This document shows positions 49,137 through 58,075 of a DNA stretch of 64,000 nucleotides, piece by piece. The stretch is from Pseudomonas lalkuanensis (GTDB lineage Bacteria; Pseudomonadota; Gammaproteobacteria; Pseudomonadales; Pseudomonadaceae). Below the pieces are notes generated by a model. That model ran no database searches. It was not told the DNA's origin and was given only the letters and a program-made list of their open reading frames with translations. The DNA is taken from NCBI RefSeq assembly GCF_008807375.1, contig NZ_CP043311.1, positions 1,964,001-2,028,000 on the forward strand. The letters are read 5' to 3'. The position numbers and the translations under genes are program-made. Each line of letters starts with the position of its first letter. Positions within the stretch are counted from its first letter, which is position 1.

Positions 49137-49966
49137 TGCTGGAACTAGGACGTGGCGCACTCAGCAAGATGTCGGTGCGCCTTGAAACACCCGTGCAATA
49201 CGGCTTCCGCCTCGGCGAGGCGGATATCGCGGCGAACCCGTTGATCGGCAAGCATCTGCGCCTGGAGTTCCTCGGCGCCATCCATTGCATCCACTGCGGG
49301 CGCAAGACCAAGAAGAGCTTCAGCCAGGGTTACTGCTACCCCTGCTTCACCAAGCTGGCGCAGTGCGACAGCTGCATCGTCAGCCCGGAGAAGTGCCACT
49401 ACGACGAGGGCACTTGCCGCGAGCCGGAGTGGGGCGAGCGCTTCTGCATGACCGACCACGTGGTCTATCTGGCCAACTCATCGGGCGTCAAGGTGGGCAT
49501 TACCCGCGCCAGCCAGGTGCCGACCCGCTGGATCGACCAGGGAGCCAGCCAGGCCCTGCCGATCATGCGCGTGGCCACCCGCCAGCAGTCCGGCTTCGTC
49601 GAAGACCTGCTGCGCAGCCAGGTGGCCGACCGGACCAACTGGCGCGCCATGCTCAAGGGCGAGGCGCCGCCGCTGGACCTCCAGGGCATTCGCGACGAGC
49701 TGTTCGACCATTGCGCGGATGGCATCCGCGCGCTCCAGGATCGTTTCGGCCTGCAGGCCATCCAGCCGGTCAGCGACGTCCAGCCCATCGAGATCAGCTA
49801 TCCGGTCGATGCCTATCCGACCAAGGTCGTCAGCTTCGATCTGGACAAGACGCCGGTGGTGGAGGGTACGCTGCGGGGTATCAAGGGCCAGTACCTGATC
49901 CTCGATACCGGCGTGATCAACCTGCGCAAGTTCACGGCCTACCAGTTGGCCATCAGCGCCGCATAG
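49136..49966 (+). CDS. DUF2797 zinc-ribbon and GIY-YIG-like protein
   Basis: 276 residues. Eight or more cysteines form probable zinc ribbons: CIHCGRKTKKSF then YCYPCF, followed by CDSCIVSPEKC and later cysteines. A segment DHVVYLANSSGVKVGITR resembles the GIY-YIG nuclease start (hVYLA and KVGIT-R). A C-terminal beta-rich domain follows (GTLRGIKGQYLILDTGVINL). ATG at 49136 overlaps the YeaC stop. Nucleic-acid binding is likely, but catalysis is not demonstrated. Confidence 0.85.
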   Translation: MLELGRGALSKMSVRLETPVQYGFRLGEADIAANPLIGKHLRLEFLGAIHCIHCGRKTKKSFSQGYCYPCFTKLAQCDSCIVSPEKCHYDEGTCREPEWGERFCMTDHVVYLANSSGVKVGITRASQVPTRWIDQGASQALPIMRVATRQQSGFVEDLLRSQVADRTNWRAMLKGEAPPLDLQGIRDELFDHCADGIRALQDRFGLQAIQPVSDVQPIEISYPVDAYPTKVVSFDLDKTPVVEGTLRGIKGQYLILDTGVINLRKFTAYQLAISAA

Positions 49967-50121
49967 CTCCGGGTCCAGGGCGAAAGCTGCCTTCGCCCGA
50001 CGACTTTTCGTGCAGGCCCTTGTCATCAGGTCGGTAGGGTAATAGGCCATACTCCGACCTTGACCCATTCATCCAGAGCGGCCCAGGGTTTAGGGGCCGC
50101 CCCGCAATCAAAGAGACGACC

Positions 50122-52779
50122 ATGCGCACCGAGCAACCGAAAGTCATCTACCTCAAGGATTATCAGGCCCCCGACTACCTGATCGACGAGACCAACCTGA
50201 CCTTCGAGCTGTACGAGGACCACACCCTGGTCCACGCCCAGCTGGTGATGCGCCGCAACCCTGAACGGGGCGAGGGCCTGCCGCCGCTGGTGCTCGACGG
50301 CCAGCAGCTGGAACTACTGTCCCTGTCCATGGATGATCGCGAGCTGGGCGCCGCCGATTACCAGCTGGAGGACAGCCACCTGACGCTGCAACCGCAGGCG
50401 GCCAGCTTCACCCTCGACAGCACCGTACGCATCCACCCGGAAACCAACACCGCGCTGGAAGGCCTGTACAAGTCCGGCAAGATGTTCTGCACCCAGTGCG
50501 AGGCCGAAGGTTTCCGCAAGATCACCTATTACCTCGACCGCCCGGACGTGATGAGCAAGTTCACCACCACCGTCAGCGCGGAACAGCATCGCTACCCGGT
50601 ACTGCTGTCCAACGGCAACCCGGTGGCCAGCGGGGCGGAGGAGGGCGGTCGGCACTGGGCCACCTGGGAAGACCCCTTCAAGAAACCCGCATACCTGTTC
50701 GCCCTGGTGGCAGGCGATCTCTGGTGCGTGGAAGACAGCTTCACCACCATGACCCAGCGTGAAGTGGCCCTGCGCATCTACGTCGAGCCGGAAAACATCG
50801 ACAAGGTCCAGCACGCCATGGACAGCCTGAAGAAGTCCATGCGCTGGGACGAGGAGGTCTATGGCCGCGAGTACGACCTGGACATCTTCATGATCGTCGC
50901 GGTGAACGACTTCAACATGGGCGCCATGGAGAACAAGGGGCTCAACATCTTCAACTCCAGTTGCGTGCTGGCCAAGGCGGAGACCGCAACCGACGCGGCG
51001 CACCAGCGCGTCGAGGCGGTTGTTGCACACGAGTACTTCCACAACTGGTCGGGCAACCGCGTGACCTGCCGCGACTGGTTCCAGCTGTCGCTGAAGGAAG
51101 GCTTCACCGTGTTCCGAGATGCGGAGTTCTCCGCCGACATGAACTCGCGCACCGTCAAGCGCATCGAGGACGTGGCCTTCCTGCGCACCAACCAGTTCGC
51201 CGAAGACGCGGGCCCCATGGCCCACCCGGTGCGCCCGGACTCCTTCATCGAGATTTCCAACTTCTACACCCTGACCGTCTACGAGAAAGGCTCGGAAGTG
51301 GTGCGGATGATCCACACCCTGCTGGGCGCCGAGGGCTTCCGCAAGGGCACCGATCTCTACTTCGAGCGCCACGACGGCCAGGCCGTGACCTGCGACGACT
51401 TCATCAAGGCCATGGAAGATGCCAACGGCGTCGACCTGGCCCAGTTCAAGCGCTGGTACAGCCAGTCCGGCACCCCGCGCCTGCAGGTGGAAGACAGCTA
51501 CGACGCGGCGGCCAAGACCTACAGCCTGACCTTCCGCCAGAGCTGCCCGGCCACGCCGGGCCAGAAGGACAAGCAACCCTTCGTCATCCCTGTGGAGCTG
51601 GGCCTGCTGGATGCCGCCGGCAACGACCTTCCGCTGCGCCTGGCGGGTGAAGCCAAGGCGCAGGGCGGCAACCGCGTGCTGTCGGTCACCGGGGCCGAGC
51701 AGACCTTCACCTTCGTCGATATCGCGGAGCGTCCGCTGCCGTCGCTGCTGCGCGGCTTCTCGGCGCCGGTGAAGCTCGCCTTCCCCTACGACCGCGACCA
51801 GCTGATGTTCCTCATGCAGCACGATTCCGACGGCTTCAATCGCTGGGAAGCCGGGCAACAGCTGTCGGTGCAGGTCCTGCAGGAGCTGATCGGCCAGCAT
51901 CAGCGCGGCGAGAAGCTGGTGCTGGACCCGCGCCTGATCACGGCCTTCCGCACCCTGCTGGAAGACGAATCCCTCGATCAGGCGATGGTGGCCGAGATGC
52001 TCTCGCTGCCGAGCGAGGCCTATCTCACCGAGATCAGCGAAGTGGCCGATGTAGACGCCATCCACGCCGCCCGCGAGTTCGCCCGCCAGTCCATTGGCGA
52101 GGCCCTGTTCCAGCCGCTGCTGGCCCGTTTTAAGGCCAATCGTGCGCTCTCCCGCGACACCGGCTACGTGGCCGAGGCTGCGCATATCGCCCGCCGCACC
52201 CTGCAGAACATCGCCCTGTCCTACCTGATGCAGAGCGGCAAGTCTGAGGTGCTGGAGGCCTGCCTGGAGCAATTCAACGGCTGCGACAACATGACCGAAC
52301 GCCTCTCGGCCCTGGCCGTGCTGGTGAATTCCGGCTTCGAGCAGGAGAAGGCCGACGCCCTGGCGCGTTTCGCCGACTACTTCAAGGACGATCCGCTGGT
52401 GATGGACCAGTGGTTCAGCGTCCAGGCCGGCTGCGGCCTGCCGGGCGGCCTGGAGCGCGTCCAGGCGTTGATGGCGCATCCCGCCTTCACCCTGAAGAAC
52501 CCGAACAAGGTGCGAGCCCTGATCGGTGCCTTCGCCAACCAGAACCTGGTGAACTTCCACCGGGCCGACGGTGCCGGCTACCGTTTCCTTGCCGACCACG
52601 TGATCACGCTGAATGCGCTCAACCCGCAGATCGCTTCCCGCCAGTTGGCGCCGCTCACCCGCTGGCGCAAGTACGACGCCAGCCGCCAGCAGCTGATGAA
52701 GGCCGAACTGGAACGCATCCTCGCCTCCGGCGAGCTGTCCAGCGACGTCTTCGAGGTAGTCAGCAAGAGTCTCGCCTGA
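50122..52779 (+). CDS. pepN: Aminopeptidase N
   Basis: 885 residues. An M1-family zinc aminopeptidase of the cytoplasm. The exopeptidase motif GAMEN is at about 267-271. The zinc site HEYFHNW is at about 303-309, with the third ligand Glu 19 residues on (LKEGFTVFRD). The Ig-like and DUF3458 helical C-terminal domains occupy about 440-885. ATG at 50122 follows AAGAGACGACC. It is monocistronic: two stem-loops follow. Length matches E. coli PepN (870). Confidence 0.97.
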   Translation: MRTEQPKVIYLKDYQAPDYLIDETNLTFELYEDHTLVHAQLVMRRNPERGEGLPPLVLDGQQLELLSLSMDDRELGAADYQLEDSHLTLQPQAASFTLDSTVRIHPETNTALEGLYKSGKMFCTQCEAEGFRKITYYLDRPDVMSKFTTTVSAEQHRYPVLLSNGNPVASGAEEGGRHWATWEDPFKKPAYLFALVAGDLWCVEDSFTTMTQREVALRIYVEPENIDKVQHAMDSLKKSMRWDEEVYGREYDLDIFMIVAVNDFNMGAMENKGLNIFNSSCVLAKAETATDAAHQRVEAVVAHEYFHNWSGNRVTCRDWFQLSLKEGFTVFRDAEFSADMNSRTVKRIEDVAFLRTNQFAEDAGPMAHPVRPDSFIEISNFYTLTVYEKGSEVVRMIHTLLGAEGFRKGTDLYFERHDGQAVTCDDFIKAMEDANGVDLAQFKRWYSQSGTPRLQVEDSYDAAAKTYSLTFRQSCPATPGQKDKQPFVIPVELGLLDAAGNDLPLRLAGEAKAQGGNRVLSVTGAEQTFTFVDIAERPLPSLLRGFSAPVKLAFPYDRDQLMFLMQHDSDGFNRWEAGQQLSVQVLQELIGQHQRGEKLVLDPRLITAFRTLLEDESLDQAMVAEMLSLPSEAYLTEISEVADVDAIHAAREFARQSIGEALFQPLLARFKANRALSRDTGYVAEAAHIARRTLQNIALSYLMQSGKSEVLEACLEQFNGCDNMTERLSALAVLVNSGFEQEKADALARFADYFKDDPLVMDQWFSVQAGCGLPGGLERVQALMAHPAFTLKNPNKVRALIGAFANQNLVNFHRADGAGYRFLADHVITLNALNPQIASRQLAPLTRWRKYDASRQQLMKAELERILASGELSSDVFEVVSKSLA

Positions 52780-52837
52780 CGCTCTTCGACAGCCCGTGAG
52801 AGCGGGCTGTCGTCCCTCCGAAATCATCCCTTCATGA

Positions 52838-52870
52838 AGTGTTACCGGTTAGCTCCGGTAACACTTTTTT
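52838..52870 (+). terminator. Terminator after pepN
   Basis: AGTGTTACCGG (52838-52848) and CCGGTAACACT (52855-52865) form a perfect 11-bp stem followed by T residues. A separate 8-bp stem at 52789-52810 (ACAGCCCG/CGGGCTGT) precedes it without a T-run. Confidence 0.9.
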
Positions 52871-53298
52871 GTTACTCAAGGAAATATTCCAGGGCACGTT
52901 TATGCGCAAGCGGTCTTAAAAGCCCAGAAAAGCCTTGACCAGACAGCTTTTGGTATGAGCGTACATGCCCTGCAAGTGTGATCTTGAGTGACAAATCGAG
53001 CCAGATCGTCCGACAAGATCGGACAGAAAAATTGAAATTGATCAGTGGATGATCAGTCACTTGTTTGACTGAAATTTGTCGCATGTCTTGCGGAGTTTTT
53101 CTGACGCTCATTTACGACTTGGCACCATGGTTGCAGAGCCGCTGATGATTTGGCCCTGTTTCGGTGCGTTCCGAGCGGGGTGTGCTCTGCGCTGGGGATT
53201 TCCTGCCGAAGCAAGACAAGGCCGCGAAGCGGCTGGACAAACAAGCCCGCCTGACGGGCTGCCAATAACAAAGTGATCAGTCCACGGAGTAAGACTCG
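52871..53298. promoter_or_regulatory. Upstream control region of the DUF1302 operon
   Basis: 428 bp, clearly more AT-rich than the coding flanks between about 52870 and 53110. Dyads: GTCCGA-CAAGA-TCGGAC (53008-53024) and a perfect 20-bp palindrome TCAGTCA-CTTGTT-TGACTGA (53053-53072). GATCAGT occurs twice at 53039 and 53051. Open frames here have no SD and were not called. Confidence 0.5.
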
Positions 53299-55335
53299 AT
53301 GGAGCTCAAGTCCCGCAAGCCCATGTTGCGTTTCGCACCGGCCAAGGCAGGTTTCGCCTTCGCCGGCATCCTGCCCCTGCTAGTAGCCGCCCAGGCGCAG
53401 GCAGTAGAGTTCAGCTTCGCCAACGACGAAATTTCCGGTTCGCTGGATACCACCGTTTCCTACGGCCAGCTGTGGCGCGTACAGGGCCGCGACAAGAACA
53501 ACGACGACATCAACACCAACGACGGTAACCGCAACTTCGATACCGGCCTGGTCTCCGAGGTCTACAAGATCACTTCCGACCTGGAAGCGACCTACAAGAA
53601 CTACGGCATGTTCGTTCGTGGCACCGCTTTCTATGACACCCAGATCATGGACAAGCGCAACGACTACCTGGACAACAACAACCCGGCCCAGCCGAGCCAG
53701 AACTTCCCGAACGATGACAGCTTCACTTACGAGACCCGTCACAAGGCCGGCCGTGATGCGCAGATCCTCGACGCCTACCTCTACGGCAACTGGGACGTGG
53801 CCGACATGCCGGTCACCGGCCGTATCGGCAAGCAGGTGTTCAACTGGGGTGAGGGCATTTTCTACCGCGGTGGCGTGAACACCACCAACCCGGTGGACGC
53901 CGCCAAGTTCCGTCTGCCGGGCTCTGAACTGAAGGAAGTGCTGGTGCCGGTGGAAGCCCTGAGCTTCAACGTCGGCCTGACCGAAAACCTGTCGATGGAA
54001 ACCTTCTACCAGTGGAACTGGAAAGAATCGGCCATCGACCCGGTGGGCACCTACTACTCCGAGACCGACCTGTTCGCTGATGGCGGCAATACGGCCTATT
54101 CGACTCAACCGCGCCTGCAGCCCCTCGCACCGCTGTACGGCGGCCTGAGTGCGGCCGGTGTTGGTGGCCTCCAGGGTGGCCGCAACATTGACGCAAACGG
54201 CAACATCAAAGTGGCCTCCATCGGCCCGGACATCAATGCCAAGAACGACGGCCAGTTTGGTGTGGCATTCCGCTATATCGCCGAGGAACTGAACTCCACC
54301 GAGTTCGGCTTCTACTTCGTCAACTACCACGCCAAGGAACCGACTATCGCGGCCAACCTGGGCGATTACGCGGGCCTGAACCTTGCGCAGATCGCTGGTG
54401 CGGCTTCTACCGCGCTCGCACCGCAGGTGCAGCAGGCGGTCGCAGCGCAGGCCGGCATCTCGGTCGCTCAACTGCAGGCGGTACTGGCAAATCCGGCGCT
54501 GAACCCGGCTCTGGCGCGTGCCTACTCCAACGCCCTGACCACCGCTTCCACCACTGCCGCTGGCGGTTTGGCGACTATCGACGTAGCCAACGCGGTTCAG
54601 GCGCAGCGCGAGTATGCCGAAGACATTCGCATGTACGGCTTCAGCTTCAACACCACCCTGGGCGACGCCTCGGTATTCGGTGAACTGGCCTATCGCCCGA
54701 ACCTGCCGATCGGCATCGCCACCACCAACGACCTGCTGGGCGACCTGCTGCTCCAGGCTCCGTCCCTGGCGTCCGGCCGCACCGTCAACATCGGCGGCCA
54801 GGACGTGCAACTGGGTGACTCGATTCACAACTCCGAGCGCGTAGAAGCCTTCAACACCTCTCTGGGCACCATCTACAACTTCGGTCCGTCGCTGTCCTTC
54901 GACTCCCTGATCGGCGTGGCGGAGCTCGCTTCCGAGCACCTGCGTGGCAGCGACCTGCAGTACACCGCGTTCAACGGCCAGAAGCGCTACTACTCCGGCC
55001 GTGGCAACAACTCCTATGTGTCCGGCGGCGATCGCGACGACCAGGTCAACAAGAACGCCTATGGCTACACCCTGCTGGTGTCCGGTACCTGGAACGACGT
55101 CTACGCCGGCGTGAACATCTCCCCCTACGTCGTCTACAAGGACGACTTCGAGGGCAACTCCTACCAGACCGGCAGCTTCATCGAAGGTCGCAAGGCATAC
55201 ACCCTCGGCGTCAAGGCGACCTACCTGAACAGCCTGGAAGCCGAACTGCAGTACACCGAGTTCTACGGCGGTGGCCAGAACAACTCGGTTCGCGACCGCG
55301 ACAACATCGGCGTCAGCGTCAAGTACTCGTTCTAA
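53299..55335 (+). CDS. DUF1302 family outer-membrane beta-barrel
   Basis: 678 residues. A signal peptide of about 35 residues ends near VAAQAQAVEF. A long beta-rich DUF1302 region follows and ends in VSVKYSF, a C-terminal aromatic typical of Bam-inserted barrels. Residues about 354-438 form an unusual Ala/Gln-rich, helix-prone insertion within the barrel. ATG at 53299 follows ACGGAGTAAG. DUF1302 proteins are linked to lipid and hydrophobic-substrate growth in pseudomonads. DUF1329 lies 63 bp downstream. Confidence 0.88.
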   Translation: MELKSRKPMLRFAPAKAGFAFAGILPLLVAAQAQAVEFSFANDEISGSLDTTVSYGQLWRVQGRDKNNDDINTNDGNRNFDTGLVSEVYKITSDLEATYKNYGMFVRGTAFYDTQIMDKRNDYLDNNNPAQPSQNFPNDDSFTYETRHKAGRDAQILDAYLYGNWDVADMPVTGRIGKQVFNWGEGIFYRGGVNTTNPVDAAKFRLPGSELKEVLVPVEALSFNVGLTENLSMETFYQWNWKESAIDPVGTYYSETDLFADGGNTAYSTQPRLQPLAPLYGGLSAAGVGGLQGGRNIDANGNIKVASIGPDINAKNDGQFGVAFRYIAEELNSTEFGFYFVNYHAKEPTIAANLGDYAGLNLAQIAGAASTALAPQVQQAVAAQAGISVAQLQAVLANPALNPALARAYSNALTTASTTAAGGLATIDVANAVQAQREYAEDIRMYGFSFNTTLGDASVFGELAYRPNLPIGIATTNDLLGDLLLQAPSLASGRTVNIGGQDVQLGDSIHNSERVEAFNTSLGTIYNFGPSLSFDSLIGVAELASEHLRGSDLQYTAFNGQKRYYSGRGNNSYVSGGDRDDQVNKNAYGYTLLVSGTWNDVYAGVNISPYVVYKDDFEGNSYQTGSFIEGRKAYTLGVKATYLNSLEAELQYTEFYGGGQNNSVRDRDNIGVSVKYSF

Positions 55336-55352
55336 AACCAACAAGAACAATA

Positions 55353-55372
55353 CGGGCGTCCCGGGGCGCCCG
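55353..55372 (+). promoter_or_regulatory. Intercistronic hairpin between DUF1302 and DUF1329
   Basis: CGGGCG (55353-55358) and CGCCCG (55367-55372) form a 6-bp stem with no T-run. It may protect mRNA or tune relative expression. Confidence 0.4.
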
Positions 55373-55398
55373 ATACAGACTCATCACGGAGAACCCAC

Positions 55399-56766
55399 AT
55401 GCTGAAAAAGCTTTCGCTGATTAGCGCCGCGGTTGCCCTGGCGCTCTCCGCCAGCAGCGCCCTGGCGTCCGTTTCGGCCCAGGACGCCGCCAAACTCGGC
55501 GCCAGCCTGACCCCCTTCGGTGCCGAGAAGGCCGGTAACGCCGCCGGCACCATCCCGGCCTGGACCGGTGGCATCACCCAGGCCCCTGCGGGCTACAAGT
55601 CCGGCCAGCACCATCCGGACCCGTTCCCGGAAGACAAGCCGCTGTTCACCATCACCAAGGCGAACCTGGACAAGTACAAGGCCAACCTGACCCCCGGTCA
55701 GATCGCCCTGTTCAACGCCTACCCGGACAGCTTCCAGATGCCGGTGTACCAGACCCGCCGCTCCGGCTCCGCGCCGCAGTGGGTGTATGACAACACCGTC
55801 AAGAACGCTACCACCGCCAAGCTGCTGGACGGTGGCAACGGCTTTTCCGACGCCTATGGCGGCATCCCGTTCCCGATCCCGCAGAACGGCGTCGAGGCCC
55901 TGTGGAACCACATCACCCGTTATCGCGGCAGCTACATCGTGCGCCGCGCCTCGGAAGTGGCCGTGCAGCGCAACGGCGATTACTCGCTGGTGACCTCGCA
56001 GCAGGAAGCCCGGTTCAAGTACTACAACCCGCAAGGTACTTACGCCGACCTGAACAACATCCTGTTCTACTACCTGTCCTTCACCAAGAGCCCGGCACGC
56101 CTGGCGGGCGGTGCCACCCTGGTCCACGAGACCCTCGACCAGGTGAAGGAGCCGCGTCAGGCCTGGGGCTACAACGCCGGCCAGCGTCGCGTGCGCCGTG
56201 CACCGAACCTTGCCTACGACACCCCGATCGCTGCCGCCGACGGCCTGCGTACCGCCGACGACACCGACATGTTCAACGGCGCTCCGGACCGCTACGACTG
56301 GAAGCTGGTGGGCAAGAAGGAAATCTACATCCCGTACAACAACTACAAGGTTTCCAGCCCTGAAGTTAAGTACAAGGAGCTGCTGCAGCCCGGCCACCTG
56401 AACCCGGCCTTTACCCGCAACGAACTGCACCGCGTGTGGGTCGTGGAAGGCACCCTGAAGTCCGGCGCCCGCCACATCTACTCCAAGCGCACCCTGTTCC
56501 TCGACGAGGACAGCTGGCAAGCCGCCGTGGTCGACCAGTACGACGGCCGTGGCGAACTGTGGCGCGTATCGGTGGCCTACCTGAAGAACTACTACGACCT
56601 GCCGACCACCTGGTCCGCACTCGACGTGTTCCACGACCTGCAGGCTCGCCGCTACCACGTGCAGAACCTGGACAACGAAGAGCCGACCACCATCGACTTC
56701 ACCCAGGCCACGCCGGACGATGGCTACTTCAAGCCGTCCGCCCTGCGTCGTCGCGGTACTCGCTGA
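55399..56766 (+). CDS. DUF1329 family periplasmic protein
   Basis: 455 residues. A signal peptide (1-24, MLKKLSLISAAVALALSASS...) is followed by a DUF1329 domain through most of the protein. Family landmarks are IPAWTGGIT near residue 53, GIPFPIPQNGVEALWNH and the C-terminal W/Y-rich strands. DUF1329 nearly always sits next to DUF1302. ATG at 55399 follows CGGAGAACCC. It is followed by a strong terminator. Confidence 0.9.
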   Translation: MLKKLSLISAAVALALSASSALASVSAQDAAKLGASLTPFGAEKAGNAAGTIPAWTGGITQAPAGYKSGQHHPDPFPEDKPLFTITKANLDKYKANLTPGQIALFNAYPDSFQMPVYQTRRSGSAPQWVYDNTVKNATTAKLLDGGNGFSDAYGGIPFPIPQNGVEALWNHITRYRGSYIVRRASEVAVQRNGDYSLVTSQQEARFKYYNPQGTYADLNNILFYYLSFTKSPARLAGGATLVHETLDQVKEPRQAWGYNAGQRRVRRAPNLAYDTPIAAADGLRTADDTDMFNGAPDRYDWKLVGKKEIYIPYNNYKVSSPEVKYKELLQPGHLNPAFTRNELHRVWVVEGTLKSGARHIYSKRTLFLDEDSWQAAVVDQYDGRGELWRVSVAYLKNYYDLPTTWSALDVFHDLQARRYHVQNLDNEEPTTIDFTQATPDDGYFKPSALRRRGTR

Positions 56767-56786
56767 TCCCGCAGTGCTCCCTGAAG

Positions 56787-56817
56787 AAGGCCGCTATTCG
56801 TAGCGGCCTTTTTCTTT
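56787..56817 (+). terminator. Terminator after DUF1329
   Basis: AAGGCCGCTA (56787-56796) and TAGCGGCCTT (56801-56810) form a 10-bp stem with a very stable TTCG tetraloop. TTTCTTTT follows. Confidence 0.9.
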
Positions 56818-56882
56818 TGAGGAACGGGAATCCCGTGTTACAGAGCGCCACCCGCGCTTAACAAAACATAACGTCCCGCTGA

Positions 56883-56912
56883 TTGTGCGCGCTTTCCAAA
56901 GCTGGCTAGGAT
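56883..56912 (+). promoter_or_regulatory. Possible promoter of the YCF48-MMPL pair
   Basis: TTGTGC (56883-56888) and TAGGAT (56907-56912) are 18 bp apart. It lies 55 bp before the YCF48 gene and after the DUF1329 terminator. A CGCTGCC/GGGCAGCG hairpin follows in the leader. Confidence 0.4.
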
Positions 56913-56967
56913 TAGTGCGCTGCCTGCCCTGGGCAGCGTCCACCTATAACAAAAAGGGGAAAGGTGT

Positions 56968-58056
56968 ATGAGTGAGCCCGTCATGCGGCGCACCCCGTCC
57001 GGCCTCTGTGTGGATAGCCTCCACAAGCCGACGTTCCGCTTCCACTCGCCGCTGGCCAAAGCGCTCTCGCTGTTCAGTGTGCTCTCCGTCCTTGCTGCAG
57101 CCGCTGCGCCCATAACCGCGTCCGCGCTGGCCGCTGATGCGCCCATCCTCTCCATCGAATCGCCCAAGGCCGTGAGCAGCCTGCTGCTCGATGTCGCCCA
57201 CGCTGGCAAGCGCCTGGTGGCCGTTGGCGACCGTGGCCACATTCTCTATTCCGACGACAACGGCAAGTCCTGGACCCAGGCCAAGGTGCCTACCCGCCAG
57301 ATGCTCACCGCTGTCTATTTCATCGATGACAAGAAAGGCTGGGCCGTCGGTCACGACGCGCAGATCCTCGCCAGCGAGGACGGTGGCGCGACCTGGACCC
57401 GGCAGTTCGAAGACCTGCAACGGGAAGCCCCGCTGCTGGACGTCTGGTTCAAGGACGCCAGCACCGGCTTCGCCGTGGGTGCCTATGGCGCTCTGCTGAC
57501 CACCCGCGACGGTGGCAAGAACTGGGAAGACGCCAGCGACCGCCTCGACAACGAAGACCAGTACCACCTCAACGCCATCGCCGCTGTGAAGGACTCCGGT
57601 CTGTTCGTAGTGGGCGAGGCCGGCAGCATGTTCCGCTCCGCCGACTGGGGCGAGACCTGGGAGCGCCTCGAAGGCCCCTACGAGGGCTCGCTGTTCGGTG
57701 CCCTCGGGACCGCCGAGCCGGGCGTCGTGATCGCCTACGGCCTGCGCGGCCACCTGTTCCGTTCCGCGGACTTCGGCAACACCTGGGAAACCGTGCCGCT
57801 GAAAGCAGGCAATGGCGAACTGGAGTTCGGCCTGTCCGGCGGCGCCCTGCTGCCCGACGGCAGCCTGGTAGTGGTTGGCCACGGCGGCAGCGTGCTGAAG
57901 AGCACCGACAGTGGCCGCAGCTTCACCGTGGTGAACCGTAGCGATCGACTGTCGCTGGCCAGTGTCATCGCCGACGAGAAAGGCAACCTGATCCTGGTGG
58001 GACAGGGCGGTGTACGCGTAGCGTCCCCGACCGGCGCCGAGCTGGGCCAACTATAA
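56968..58056 (+). CDS. YCF48-like (BNR-repeat) periplasmic beta-propeller
   Basis: 362 residues. The N-terminus is a long, charged leader (about 1-30) followed by a hydrophobic segment (LSLFSVLSVLAAAAAP) and an Ala-x-Ala cleavage site near residue 56. The rest is a series of BNR/YCF48 blades with repeated DNGKSWT, EDGGATWT, RDGGKNWED, ADWGETWE and DFGNTWE motifs, about six or seven. Homologous propellers (YCF48) help assemble photosystem II; here it is paired with an MMPL permease. ATG at 56968 follows AAAGGTGT. Confidence 0.88.
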   Translation: MSEPVMRRTPSGLCVDSLHKPTFRFHSPLAKALSLFSVLSVLAAAAAPITASALAADAPILSIESPKAVSSLLLDVAHAGKRLVAVGDRGHILYSDDNGKSWTQAKVPTRQMLTAVYFIDDKKGWAVGHDAQILASEDGGATWTRQFEDLQREAPLLDVWFKDASTGFAVGAYGALLTTRDGGKNWEDASDRLDNEDQYHLNAIAAVKDSGLFVVGEAGSMFRSADWGETWERLEGPYEGSLFGALGTAEPGVVIAYGLRGHLFRSADFGNTWETVPLKAGNGELEFGLSGGALLPDGSLVVVGHGGSVLKSTDSGRSFTVVNRSDRLSLASVIADEKGNLILVGQGGVRVASPTGAELGQL

Positions 58057-58075
58057 GAGAAGGCGGAGAGTTTCG

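Noticed and set aside
52872..53111. 79-codon minus-strand frame upstream of the DUF1302 gene
   Set aside because: No SD, no domain, and it sits over dyads in an AT-rich control region.
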